Shown here: in pieces, positions 33,805 through 44,908 of the stretch | Layout of the letters: each line of letters starts with the position of its first letter | Numbering within the stretch: the stretch's first letter is position 1 | Source: Taudactylus pleione | Taxonomy: Eukaryota > Chordata > Amphibia > Anura > Myobatrachidae | DNA: 64,000 nt | Direction: 5' to 3' | Assembly: GCA_031769625.1 (NCBI GenBank) | Contig: JAUIMM010000211.1 | Location: forward strand, 9,939,001-10,003,000 | The notes under the pieces: model-generated | Database searches by the model: none | What the model was told of the DNA's origin: nothing | What the model saw: the letters and a program-made list of their open reading frames with translations, nothing else | Position numbers and translations under genes: made by a program

Positions 33805-34105
33805 AACTTACTGTCTGCCATCGACCATCAAAAGTTATCAAACATCGATGGTTAACTACCGATGGTTCTTTGTCATCGAGTTCAGAGCAGAACCCGATGC
33901 TTTTATTCTTTTTTTTCATCCGCTTAGAGTTTAGCCCCGCCCAATGGCGCCCACTAAACCCAGCTCCCTATTTTGATTGATCCGCGGCCTTCCGTGCCCC
34001 CCCAGCAGTGTTGCAAACCATCGATGGTTCACCATAGATGTTTTAGTGCCATTGATGGTAATCACCGATGGAAGCATCGATAGTTACCATCGATAGATAG
34101 CCCAC
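33805..34105. repeat. CATCGATGG-rich foldback repeat, copy 1
   Basis: Many direct and inverted copies of ACCATCGATGGTT and close variants flank a central part containing GCCCCGCCCAATGGCGCCCA. A related shorter repeat lies at 61670-61905. The ends are not sharply defined. Confidence 0.55.
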
Positions 34106-34359
34106 CGAGGACCATTCCTACCCTCTAGGAGGGGGGCAGCCAGCTCAGTACAGCAGGGGGCATGGCAGTGCAATCGTGTAATCACCGCTATACATTGCTG
34201 AAATTGCTAGTAGACACCCAGATAAAGGGGATTGAGTTTCAGGGGAACAGCACTGGACAAATCTTGGATGCAGGAGTGGGAGGAGGTAATCAGCAAGGAG
34301 GCAGGAAGTGCAGAGAGGGAGTGTAGTAGGTAGAAGGGGAGGAGAGATTAAGGGGTCTA

Positions 34360-36270
34360 GGCCCTCATTCAGAGCCACTCGCAAACAGCAGTACGCTCGT
34401 TGCGTTCCGATGTTGAATAACCGCGCATGCGTCGGTGTAACAGTGCGCATGTGCGTACGGCAGATTGCGAGTTTTTTTGGTCTCGTTCATCAAATAGCGT
34501 ACAGGAAGTGACATGTCAATTGTGATTGACAGAACAGGGCGTTTTTGGGTGTTGACGGGGGTGGAGATGGAAAAACGCAGGCGTGGCGAGGCGTTTTTGG
34601 GGCGTACATACATTAGCAAATGCGAGCGTAAAATGTGTTCGGACCGACTCATACGTCACTGGATGATCCTCTTTCCCTTCAAAATGCTCGCACAGCTTAG
34701 GGTCTGGATTACTCGACCACATTGGCGATGGCCTTCTCCTCCGTCCCGGGACTCCACGATGTTGTTGCGATTAATCGCGGGAGGGCTGAAAAGCAATTAG
34801 TGTTGGATTGAAAACCGGCTTGGTATGTGTTTTGAAATCAGTTTTTTCGATATCACAAAACCGTACGCAGGTGGAAATCAGAGCTGCTAATGTCAGGATG
34901 ACACAATCAATTTGCGTACATTTGTGGGGGTTTATTTTGCCCTCAATTTGGTGGTTAGGGCCTATTGTAACAATAATGTCATCATGTTTTAATTTTCGCA
35001 CCATTTTATTTTTGCCTCTTGAATTTGCCTCGTTATATGATTTTTTAAACGTTCCTTAAAGAGCCCATTTTTTTTTTTTTTTTTTCCCCAGTTTTTGCCT
35101 TTTGGTCCAGGATTAAATGTAACCCATTTGTACAATAATTTCACAATCCAATGTCAGATTTTTTGTTTCAATTTATTGCTCAAACAAAAAAAAAAAAAAA
35201 TTAAAAAAAAAAAAAAAATACACAATAGGACAGACATGAAAACATGCACATGCAGATATGACTACAATGACTCAATAGGACAGACATGAAAACATGCACA
35301 CGCAGTTAGGGCCCACAAGATAAACTTGAAAACCACAGTCCAGAACACTTACTTTCCGCAATCTGCATGCGAAAGCACGCCAGCAAGCGGGGCGTCCGCC
35401 GGTGCAGGTCCGGCCACCTGCGCTCCAGCTGGCCAATATGTCGGCGTGAGCCGAAGGAGCGCAGGCGTCGACGTACCTCCGCATATGCGGAACGCTTGCG
35501 CCTATTGGAGATGGGTGGAGGCTGACTGGTGATCCTCCTGTCCATCACCTCCGTCAGCACCAGCAGTTCGCGCCTGGTGAATGCGGCGGATCTCATGATG
35601 GCAATGGTGTTTTTGTGACAAAATATTTTTAATAAAGCACCACAAAAAAATTTGATTGGCTAATGTATTTGGGAAATTAACAGGACAAATTCTATTGGTT
35701 AGTGTATGAGTCATGTGTTCGACAGGGCCACAAATCTCTTGAGAGTTATGATAGGCTTGATGCAGTGACATGCGTAAGCAAATTTAAATAAAGAAATGAA
35801 CCACAGAAAAATTGTGGGGAGACAAACAAATAGAACAATTGTTTAATTGGGGCTAACATGTCTTTGGAACAATAAAAGCGAAGGTTTCAGCCGTACGTAT
35901 TCTGCGAGCAAATACAAACACGGACAAGATTAAAGTTTATTGCATTGTGTTGAAAAAAAAAAAACAATTAAGCTAATTGATACATTGATTGGCATGATAC
36001 GAGTGAGGGAGGTAGGCCGAAAAAACGAGCAGGTAATCGGAATCTGACAGTCCCACTTCCGGTTTGTACTTGTGCGTGCGTTCCCTTCAAGCCATTTCGG
36101 GGATGTACGCTCGCTATTTGGCACGCTCGTTAGTCAGAGGAGGGGTCGCCTGAGTTTGGGGCGGATTTTTAGCTGCGTAGGAAAAAACGAGCGAGTGCTT
36201 GAATTTAAATATTTTTTTGCGTACCGCGAACGTGCGTATGCCCACTTGCGAGTGGGTCTGAATGAGGGCC
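34360..36270. mobile_element. Harbinger-like element with Myb-like ORF (1911 bp)
   Basis: Termini GGCCCTCATTCAGAGCCACT and AGTGGGTCTGAATGAGGGCC are inverted repeats, flanked by CTA on both sides (34357-34359, 36271-36273). The ends are shared with the shorter MITEs at 12207, 63027 and 51896 and with the hairpin-chain elements. Unlike those, it carries an internal reading frame for a Myb/SANT-like protein on the minus strand. No DDE transposase could be recognised, so the copy may be internally deleted or the second gene decayed. Poly-T and poly-A runs lie near 35070 and 35190-35220. Confidence 0.75.
35306..35596 (-). CDS. Myb/SANT-like DNA-binding protein of a Harbinger-type element
   Basis: The frame of 96 residues starts MRSAAFTRRELLVLTEVMD and continues with a basic, tryptophan-containing helix set: RRLRSFGSRRHIGQLERRW, then DLHRR. 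This spacing (F-T-R-x-E-L, an R-K-R stretch, a G-x-x-R-x-x-x-Q-L turn and R-W-x-D-L) fits the Myb/SANT-like domain found in the accessory protein of PIF/Harbinger transposons, which in characterised systems helps bring the transposase to the ends. It occupies residues 5-67. A perfect donor GTAAGT on the minus strand lies at 35352-35347, so the first exon may stop at residue 81 and be spliced. The final 15 residues would then be intronic. No partner transposase was found. Recognition is by motif only, so I am moderately sure. Confidence 0.55.
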   Translation of the reverse strand: MRSAAFTRRELLVLTEVMDRRITSQPPPISNRRKRSAYAEVRRRLRSFGSRRHIGQLERRWPDLHRRTPRLLACFRMQIAESKCSGLWFSSLSCGP

Positions 36271-36430
36271 CTAGTTACTAAGCAGTGTTAGGAGACAGAA
36301 TGAAAAGTGATAAGAAAGTGATAAGGTGCCAGCCAATCAGCTCCCAACTGCCTTCTCACAGGCTGTGTTTGAAAAATGACAGTTGGGAGCTGATTGGCTG
36401 GCACCTTATCACTTTCTTATCACTTTTCAC

Positions 36431-38091
36431 TAGAGATGAGCGGTTCGGATTCCGTGGAATCCGAACCGCTCCGAACATTCGGGATCCGAGTCCACCCGAA
36501 CTCTGTTCGGGTGTTCACCGCCTGACTCGGATCCCCGTTCGGGGCCGAACGGCAGCCGCCTGATGTCGGATTCTCACTAGAGAATCCGACATCAGGGCTG
36601 CTATTGTGTAGGGCAGAGCGCTGTGATAGCGATCTGCCCTACACAGACACAAACACACAGACTCTCATTGGCTGCTGCACGGAGGGAGCCGGCTGGAGCT
36701 CACACATGAGCTCTGTCTTCCGGCTCCCTCCTCAGCATGTGACAGCAGAGCGGACGGCGCGGGAGCGGGGATTCAGGTAAGTTTTAATTTTTTTTTTTTA
36801 CTTGTGCAAGGGCCGGGGGAGCTATTGGGGGGGGGTCTGCTACTGGGGGGGTCTGCTACTGGGGGTGTGGGGGGGCCATACTACTGGGGGGGCCTGCTAC
36901 TGGGGGGGGGCTATACTACTGGGGGGTCTGCTACTGCTGGGGGCTATACTACTGGGGGGGTCTGCTACTGGGGGGGGTCTGCTACTGGGGGTCCATACTA
37001 CTGAGGGGCCTGCTACTGGGGGGGCTATACTACTGGGGGGGGGGTCTGCTACTGGGGGGGCCATACTACTGAGGGGCCTGCTACTGGGGGGGCCATACTA
37101 CTGGGGGGGCATACTACTGGGGGGGCCATACTACAGGGGGGGCCATACTACAGGGGTGGCTACTACTGTGGCAGCCTACTACTGGGGGGGGCTGCTACTG
37201 GGGCAGCCTACTACTGGGGGGGGCCATACTACTGGGGGGGCCATACTACTGGGGGGGCCATACTACTGGAGGGGCTGCTAATGGGGGGGCATACTACTGG
37301 GGGGCCTGCTAATGGGGGGCATACTACTGGGTGGCATGCTAATGGGGGGAATACTACTGGGGGGGCCTGCTAATGGGGGGCATACTACTGGGGGGCATTC
37401 TACTGGGGGCACTGCATAGGGGACCCTACTACTAAGGGGACTGCATAGGAGGCAACACTGCTGGGGGCATTGTGTAAGGGACACTGCTACTGTGGGCATT
37501 GTGTAAAAGGGGCACTACTGTGGGCATTGTGTAAAAGGGGCACTACTGTGTGTCGTAACATAAATAAGAGACACTACTTTATGGTGTAATGTGAATCAGG
37601 CCCTATGTGCGGTGTAATGTGAATAAGATTGTGCACTGTGACTCCTTGGGCCGTAGCCCACTATGTAAACAAGTACTGTGATTCTGCTGGCCGTACCCTA
37701 CTGGGTGGGTGCACTACTTTTCATTTCTGCCACTGCTGTGAGGCAATATGTCATAGATGTGCTTTATACTGTGGTGTCTGTGTCGTTGTGCCGCTGCTTT
37801 GTCGCTAAGTAACCAGTCAGCTCACTGCAACCTTTGGCCAATAATGTTGAAAACAATATTATAAGCTGTGATATGGTCTAAATTGACTGGAAATTAATGT
37901 TATTGAGGTTAATAATACTCTAGGAAGAAAAAAAAGACCAATTTATGTGATTTTAGCTTTTTTTGTCAATTTTTGTAAAAAAATCCAAATCCAAAGCCAG
38001 TCACCGCAGCTTGGCAAATCCAAATCCAAAGCCGGACGACGAATTAGAACCAAATCCAAATCCGGCAAAAATGGTCCGGCGCACATCCCTA
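36431..38091. mobile_element. hAT-type element (1661 bp) with internal G-rich minisatellite
   Basis: The left end TAGAGATGAGCGG and the right end GCGCACATCCCTA are imperfect inverted repeats, flanked by an exact 8-bp duplication CTTTTCAC (36423-36430 and 38092-38099). A subterminal palindrome (GGTTCGGATTCCGTGGAATC and its continuation) is typical of this type of end. No transposase is present. The middle is a G-rich tandem array listed separately. Confidence 0.88.
36820..37420. repeat. G-rich minisatellite (CTACTGGGGGGGC)
   Basis: Irregular units of 12-22 bp built from TACTACTGGGGGGGCCA and CTGCTACTGGGGGG. It lies inside the hAT element. The 159-residue glycine-rich frame across it is an artefact of the simple sequence. 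The many G runs on one strand could form G-quadruplexes. Confidence 0.9.
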
Positions 38092-38929
38092 CTTTTCACT
38101 CTGTCTCCTAACACTGCTTAGTAACTAGACCCCTGAGTGTTTTGTAAGTGAGGGTAAGTAGCAAAGGGCCCCATTTATCAACGAAGGTAAACACCAATTT
38201 TTAATTTAGTACCACTCTTGTACAAACGAAAAATCCACTGGTATTTACCAATATTTACCCTTCCGGCGAGGTCCTCTGCTGGGTTGCGTTGTGTAATGCG
38301 CATGCGCGATGGCCTGTCTGTTCATGTGCAAACATGAGGACCTGGCAGTGCGTGGAAGGCTTAGTTGAAGCCGGAATGGCAGCACCGGGTCCCCATTGCC
38401 GGCAATAGGGACCACATCGCTCTCGCCATCTAAAGATGGGGAGAGCAATGCCGTTAAATCCAGAAAAGAAGTCATAACCCCTTTAAGCGAGCGATAGAGG
38501 GGTTATGCTTCTATTATAAATTGGGCCCTTAATCTGTGTTCTGTAGGGAAAGAGGAGCCAGTGATGGGGATCCAGTAAAGGAGAGATGAAATCAGAACGA
38601 CATGATAGGAAGGTGAAATGAGCAGCTGCATTGAGGACAGATTGAAGAGGGAAGAGGCGGGAGAGAGAGGAAGACCATGTTACAATTGCTCAGGTGGGAG
38701 ATGACATGGGCATGTGGTATGTGTGTATGTACATGTGGTAAGACAGTGTGCCCGCTAGGCTGTTTCAGCAGTTTGCTGCTCTCTGCCCGATTTTAAAATT
38801 ACAAAATGCGCCCTGCCCTCAGCCGTCCCCACCCGCTGGCCGCAGTGTTGCGGTTTAGCGATCACGGTCAGTGTATAGATGCCGTGCCCAGTGTTAGTAA
38901 CTCTCAGAGTCAGATGTCTAATACCTGTT

Positions 38930-39265
38930 TTATACCAAAGTTCCGGGTCCAAATCCGGATCAGACCCAGAACTAACCCCTTTCTGACTGCGGCGCCGAAC
39001 CAGGATATTCCCGAATCAGCGCCATTCACACCGGAGCCGGGTCTGCAGTGATCCGGCTCTTCTGAAACTGCAGTGGACGCTTGGAGATGATGTCATCTCC
39101 AAGTGCCACTGAAGCCGGCCGATTGGGCAGCATGTGGCACGATCCAGGTCATCGTTTAAACTGCAAGGTGGCACGGGAACGACCCGTGGCCAACCCAGCG
39201 AAATACCCGAGTTGAATCCCTGGATGTGCATCAACATGGGATTTTTACGTTGGTGTAAAATGGGC
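38930..39265 (+). repeat. Dispersed MITE-like repeat, copy 1
   Basis: Shares a long colinear block with 44908-45280: CCAGGATATTCCCGA, TTCACACC, TCTGCAGTGA, GGAGATGATGT, CCACTGAAGCCGGCC, TGGCACGGGAA, GACCCGTGGCCAACCC and AATACCCGAGTTG, ending near GGTGTAAAA(T/G)GGG. It contains internal inverted pairs such as GGAGATGATGTCATCTCC. The ends and superfamily are unknown. Confidence 0.7.
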
Positions 39266-40224
39266 ATAAGTAATAACTCTCTTTTAACCATACTGCTTTA
39301 TAAACCAATGGTATAAACTAACATATCACTTGGTTTCCAGGGCAACCCCTACTATAGAAATTATAGAACCAATGCTTCTGCAATGGGGCAAAGTCCATTT
39401 TTTTAGTCTATTTGTGACACATTGTGGTATTATTATTATTCCTGCCGTTATTCCCTAGCAGTTATTTTCATGATCTTTGCTGTAACATTTATGTAAGAAC
39501 TAGACTGAATAGCTCTGATTATGACGGTGTTATTTATACCCCAAATGTCATTAATAAGCTGTATTGCAATGTTATTACTCTGATCATGGGGCTGTGTATT
39601 AGTGTATTAAGGATATTACAATTAAGCTTGCTTCCCAATTACTTGTAATAAAAGCCAACCGTGTGAGGTAGCAACATAAGATCACTTAATTGAGGTCATT
39701 GATAATTGCTGATGTATTCCATTTTATATTATAAATTAAAGCCGTCTATATATAGCATAAACTTGTTCTTTTGATTATTTTTAAGATTTCAAAGTAATAT
39801 TAAGTGCCAAAAATGGGTAAAACATATTTCTCTTTTTATCAGATACTGATTGATACACTGAAACTAATTAGCTTTTTCTGTTGTGATAACTAAATACTAA
39901 ATACCTTGTAACAACCTTTATGTTTCATTTAACTATTATTGTTTGATAAACAGTAAATAATAATTAATTGTATTATGGTTAGCAATAACTTTAAGCAAGT
40001 TTATCTTCAGGTGTTGTTCAATTAATCAATGAACCTAACAGCTATTTATTGGATGAAGTTTAAATTCCGATTTCTGTATGTCAAAACTGTATGTCTCAGA
40101 TGAAATCACCATTGTGGGGAAACACGTCAGCCCCGGACTGGGGTACACTAGAGAGGGGGACCCCTTTATTGGGGGGTCCCACCTCCACAGGATTCTCCGG
40201 TCTGGGCTAACTAGCTGGGGGGGG

Positions 40225-40760
40225 GCGATTGATCGGAATCGGTATGTAATATCGCCGGCCACAGGGCCGGCAGTTCGATTCCCGGCAGCGTCAGGCTGAC
40301 AGTGGCACAGATCCCGGCAGCGGCAGCCCGACAGAGCTGGAAATCCCGATCGTCCCCAGGTAAGTATGAACTAACCTAACCTACCCCTAACCCTCCCTTA
40401 GAGGTGCCTAATCCTAATCCCCCCTCTAAGTGCCTAAACCTAACCCCCCTTCCCCTCTGCCTAAACCTAAGTCCCCTGGGGGGGTGCCCAACCCTAACCT
40501 CCCCCCGGGGGTGCCTAACCCTAACCCTCCCTCTCCCTAGCCTACCCCTACCCTCCCGTGGGGGTGCCTAACCCTAAGTCTCGCCCGTGAGCCCTAAACC
40601 TAACCCTCCCCCCCCGCGGCTGTCCGCTCGCGGCGCCCGGCGTCGGTGAAATGAGCGGCATCTAGACGCCGGTCATTTCACCCTCGCCAGGATATGACAG
40701 TCGGGGAGCCGACTGTCGGTATAATGTCAGCCGGCTTCCCGATTGCATCCCGATTGATCT
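40225..40760 (+). repeat. Repeat with telomere-like core, copy 3
   Basis: Starts near GGAATCGGTATGTAATATCG, contains GGCAGCGGCAGCCCGACAGA as in copy 1, then irregular CCTAACCCTAACC-type units with C/G runs, then CGGTCATTTCACCCTCGCC and ends near CCGGCTTCCCGATTGC. Same orientation as 13222-13790. Confidence 0.75.
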
Positions 40761-41329
40761 TGCCAGGAGGATCCCGTCAAGTGTGTCCCCTGGAGCCTAA
40801 AAAAAAGAGCAGCGCCCAACATAATCTATATATCTTACAATTTGGACTCCTGCTCACATTTATTATTGGTGCGTCTATTTTAATTTGTTTGTAAACATTT
40901 TATATTACATCTATTACATAATATGTCAGTAAAACGTAGTTGTTCTCAGTAATTGGCAGTAAAATCCACAATTTGGCACCCCTCTTAGGAGCAGGGCACA
41001 GCCCTAGAAATAACATGCATTTTCTGCCTTATAGTTGAAGGTTACATACTTCATGGTTTTCATAGTATTTCTCCCCTTCCATAAAATTCGCATTTTATGA
41101 GCTATCAAAGTAATGACCCCTTTGGAGCGGAATTCCTCTGGTTACGCCTGTTAAGCAGGAACTTTTGTTTTCCCTCTGAAGTTAAAGTGGTTTATGATTC
41201 ACTTCCACATGTGTGAAACAAATCAAAAATCCTGACTGTTGGTGCAAAGGGACAGTACCCTAAAGTAAAAAATATTGTGCCTTACTCAGGAACGTTAACA
41301 GCTACAGTATGTTGAAGGACTTGTAGGGG

Positions 41330-41463
41330 TATATTTACTAAAGTGCAGGTTTTTAGTGGAGATGTTGCCCATAGCAACCAATCAGATTCTAGCTATTATC
41401 TTCTATAAGGTGCTAGATACATGTTAAGTAGAATCTGATTGGTTGCTATGGGCAACATCAACA
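41330..41463. mobile_element. CCAATCAG foldback MITE next to exon 3
   Basis: GATGTTGCCCATAGCAACCA at the left and TGGTTGCTATGGGCAACATC at the right are perfect inverted repeats, with CCAATCAGATTCTAG and its mirror inside. It ends about 90 bp before the splice acceptor of SHISAL1 exon 3. It matches the copy at 30500-30661. Confidence 0.75.
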
Positions 41464-41482
41464 TTTTTTTTTTTTCTGTTAA

Positions 41483-41845
<363 letters not shown>

Positions 41846-42609
41846 GATGATAGATACCGTATGCTTTCTGTTTGTGCCATGGTGTCTAAATACAATTTCT
41901 ACTGCACCAACTAGAACCATTGGCGCGCATCCAGTAAAATAATTGTTATTAAATGACCTGATTTCGGTAAGTACTGTACATTCACCTGTGGTCATGAATG
42001 AGAACCAACTGCCAATGGTCAGCAGGGAATCAAACCATATTTGTTTCCTGTCATATTTGTCTTATGTCCATAAAAGGGCAGAAGTCTTAAGGAGGTATCA
42101 CACGAGTGGTTTGTCTGCTGTGTCTTTTACACAATGTTTTTTTTTTTCTTTTTAAAGATGCTTTCTTATTGATATTGGTAGGTTTTATCATGTATACCTC
42201 AATGAGATGTCCTGCTTTTAAAAAGGTTGGACAACCCCTGCACAACCACACTCCCGTTCCACCACCTCCCCTGCACATCCATGCTGCAACTCTCTTGTTC
42301 CTCCACCTCCCCTGCACATTCATGCTACTACTCTCCCGTTCCTCCACCTCCCCTGCACATTCATGCTATGACTCTCCCATACCACCACATCCCCTGCACA
42401 TACTGTACATGCTATGACTCTCCTACTCATAGCCATATACAGATTAGGGACCCAAGGAAAGTTAGCTTGTGTGCAACCTGGCGCTGCTGCAGCAGAGACA
42501 AAGAGTGGTATCATGGTTTTCTAGTAGACTGGTTCCATGCACATGGCTAACAACAATATACAGGTAACTGTGCCATTTAAGCAATATTTAATTGGTATGA
42601 AGGGACATA
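41846..42609. other. Downstream of the SHISAL1 stop (3' UTR or flank)
   Basis: Contains a possible poly(A) signal ATTAAA near 41949 and a short tandem array (listed separately). No other coding sequence is recognised. Confidence 0.4.
42250..42425. repeat. 41-bp tandem repeat, about 4 units
   Basis: Units contain CTCTCCCGTTCCTCCACCTC followed by CCCTGCACATTCATGCTA. Successive unit starts at 42290, 42331 and 42372 give a 41-bp period. Reading frames across it on both strands show the repeat and are not genes. Confidence 0.85.
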
Positions 42610-42892
42610 GGGCCTTATTCAGACCCGATCGCAAGCGCTGAGCGCTTGTACCCAGGTCGATGTTTGCCCACTGGGCATGCGCACGTTGGAGCCGGCTCCA
42701 ACGTGCGCATGCGCGAGACCTGGCTAGCGACGGGTGCTCCGTCACTCCGGGTCTCGCACCAAAGTGGGCGAGCTGTCGATGGGGATTGACAGCTCGCCCC
42801 GTTTGGTAGGCGGGCAGGGGGGGGTGGCTGGCCAAACGGAGGCGTTCCCGAAGGAACGCCTGCCGTTTGGGGGCGGCCCCACTGACATCACC
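42610..42892. mobile_element. Hairpin-chain element, copy B/D, left half
   Basis: Starts GGGCCTTATTCAGACCCG and contains a hairpin with GCATGCGCACGTTGGAGCC and its mirror, a GGCGAGCTGTCGAT hairpin, and the GGAGGCGTTCCCGAAGGAAC hairpin. It ends at CCCCACTGACATCACC, the middle of the family's central palindrome. Its missing second half is found at 44704. Confidence 0.75.
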
Positions 42893-44703
42893 ATTGAAAA
42901 TTTATACTGGGTAAATTACAACTACTGCTATACTAAGAGCAATTTATCTAAAGGAAGTTAGGAATGTATTGTGAATCTGTGTTGGCCTCCCCCCTTCTCA
43001 CAAATTGTTTATCTTAGACTTTATTGCATCCCAATTTAGTGTGGGTTAGAGCTTTCGGGGTGGGGTCCCAATCAGTGAGCACAGAGACACATGTTTGTAA
43101 CTTTAGATATTACTGCTCACTCAGGCTGCATAGCCGGTGGCTGCCATAGTCTGTGTTCAGATTCAAAGTGTTAGATTATAAGTGTAATTACAATTTGATC
43201 ACTAAGTGGGAGTTACGCCGGAGGAAAACTGGAGGAAAACTGAGGGAAAAGAAACTCAAAACCAGAACACTTTCTAAACAACAAGCAACTTACTTATGTG
43301 AATTAACAAAATCACCATCTTCTGCTGTATGCATATCCAGGAAACTCCTTACTGCACTCACTGCTTGGACATTGCAGATACTCCCCTATCTGTGTGCTGC
43401 TCTTGTTGATTGATCTTTGTTGATCAGAACACTTCAGACTGGATCAGCTCTGTACATTGTAATTTTGTCCTCATTCAATTTGTATTGCCTTTTCCAATTG
43501 TGTCCCATCTATCCACTTTAATCATTTGTTTATAAACTAATTCCTGCACCCACTACTCACGCACCTCTCCTTTATATATCACTTTTGGAGCTGCGCTCAT
43601 ACATTAGCAGCACTGTTCCATGTATTTTTGAACATTTAACAACTTTAATCCACACTGACTCTATATCTCACAGCCTCCACTCCAGTTTACATCTCAATTA
43701 TTACCTTGTCCACAGCATGAACACCCTTACTTCACACAACCCCCATATTCTATGTCCACATAATCCTCTACTTTATCCATCCCTCTCTTCCCCCTCCTGT
43801 TTCCTCCACTTGCTGTTCTTCCTTTTTTTCTCTCATCAGTCTGCTTCCAACCCTCTGCTTCTTTCCCCCACCTCTCCTATACCTCCACTCTCAACCACCT
43901 CCCTCCATGGTCTTGTTACCCCACTACTAAGCCCCATTCCCTCATCGTTCTGTCTGTCACCTCCAGGGCTGCCAAGAGAAATTCTGGGCCCGGGTACTGC
44001 AACATCCTGTGGGACCACATCATGTATGGCTGCACCCATTTGTGAGTGGGTCTAGCATGTGAGATGCACCCACTCACAGGAGCATGGCATAGCACCCAGC
44101 AGCTGGAACTAAAGTAGTCTCTACTGTATTAGGATGGCGGGACAGTCCCATAATAGCTGCATTTCTTGTCAGGCTGTATATAGATGATAAAATGTAACAC
44201 ACAAATTAAAGTGCTTCTACTTTACTTTGTACATCTCTCATGTAAATAACACAAACAATCTATTTTCTATCATAGAGATAGATGTATGAAGGACTTAATT
44301 TTTACATAACATCAGGTCGTCTTATACACACACATTCCGCAGCACATATCCTAACCCACTGCTCCATGCTCCTTCTTCACTATCTACCCCTCTGTGTCGC
44401 CCCTGTCTGTCTGCACTTCCCCTTTAGAATGTAAGCTCTCACGAGCAGGGCCCTCTTCCCTCACGTGCTTCTCCTCCCCCTACTTATAGTATAATTTACT
44501 CCTAACTCCCCACAATGGCACCTAACACCTGGTTGCTCATGTCCTGCTGCTTGTGTTTTGCAGCTGAGTTTATAACCTTGTCCTTGTCCTGCATTGTTTT
44601 GTATTACTATTAACTGTTTTTCTTGTGTGCTCATTTATGTACTGTGTAAGGCGCTGCGGAACCTTTGTGGCGCCATATAAATAAAGGATAATAATAATAA
44701 TAA
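42893..44703 (+). mobile_element. Insertion inside the hairpin-chain element, ending in an L2-type tail
   Basis: A 1.8-kb segment sits between the two halves of one hairpin-chain element. Its right end (44425-44703) is the L2-type tail: GAATGTAAGCTCTCACGAGC, AGGGCCCTCTTCC, GGCGCTGCGGAACC, GGCGCCATATAAATAAAGG and (AAT)n. The rest has no clear protein similarity. A C/T-rich 156-residue frame at 43585-44055 looks repeat-derived. A short CCAGGGCTGCCAAGAG-type fragment lies near 43962. I infer a 5'-truncated LINE with later additions. Confidence 0.55.
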
Positions 44704-44908
44704 TGATGTCAGTGGGAGAGCTTCTGGCTCTAATAGGAGCTTGCGGCCACGAGACCCTACCACAAGGGTCTCGTCGCAACCTGGCCGCTCGCAATAGCTC
44801 TGGGTGGTCACCCACAGCTATGCGAGTGGCCAGGAGGCCGAACAAACAAAAAAAAACGCCCTGATTCAGAGCGAGCGCTCGTTCAGAGCATCCGTCTCTG
44901 AATCAGGC
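44704..44908. mobile_element. Hairpin-chain element, copy B/D, right half
   Basis: Starts TGATGTCAGTGGGAG, the second half of the central palindrome, and continues with the ACGAGACCCT / AGGGTCTCGT hairpin and the CTCTGGGTGGTCACCCACAG hairpin, ending in GATTCAGAGCGAGCGCTC and TCTCTGAATCAGG. One hairpin (AGAGCTTCTGGCTCT...) has lost its second arm. The last bases of the terminus are altered where the next repeat begins. Confidence 0.75.

Larger units (their letters stand above)
34351..38134. mobile_element. Foldback MITE interrupted twice (host of a nest)
   Basis: The outer pieces AGGGGTCTA (34351-34359), CTAGTTACTAAGCAG (from 36271) through CACTTTTCAC (36430), and CTTTTCACTCTG to TAGACCCCT (38092-38134) join into a foldback MITE matching the intact copy at 7828-8016. 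A Harbinger-like element splits the left arm (CTA duplicated) and a hAT element splits the right arm (CTTTTCAC duplicated). The MITE is therefore the oldest of the three layers. Confidence 0.85.

Noticed and set aside
36802..37281. A 159-residue glycine/leucine-rich plus-strand frame
   Set aside because: It follows the G-rich CTACTGGGGGG array exactly and has no known domain.
43585..44055. A 156-residue plus-strand frame rich in Ser, Pro, Leu and His
   Set aside because: C/T-rich composition explains the lack of stops. No domain is recognised and it sits within a probable LINE-derived insertion.
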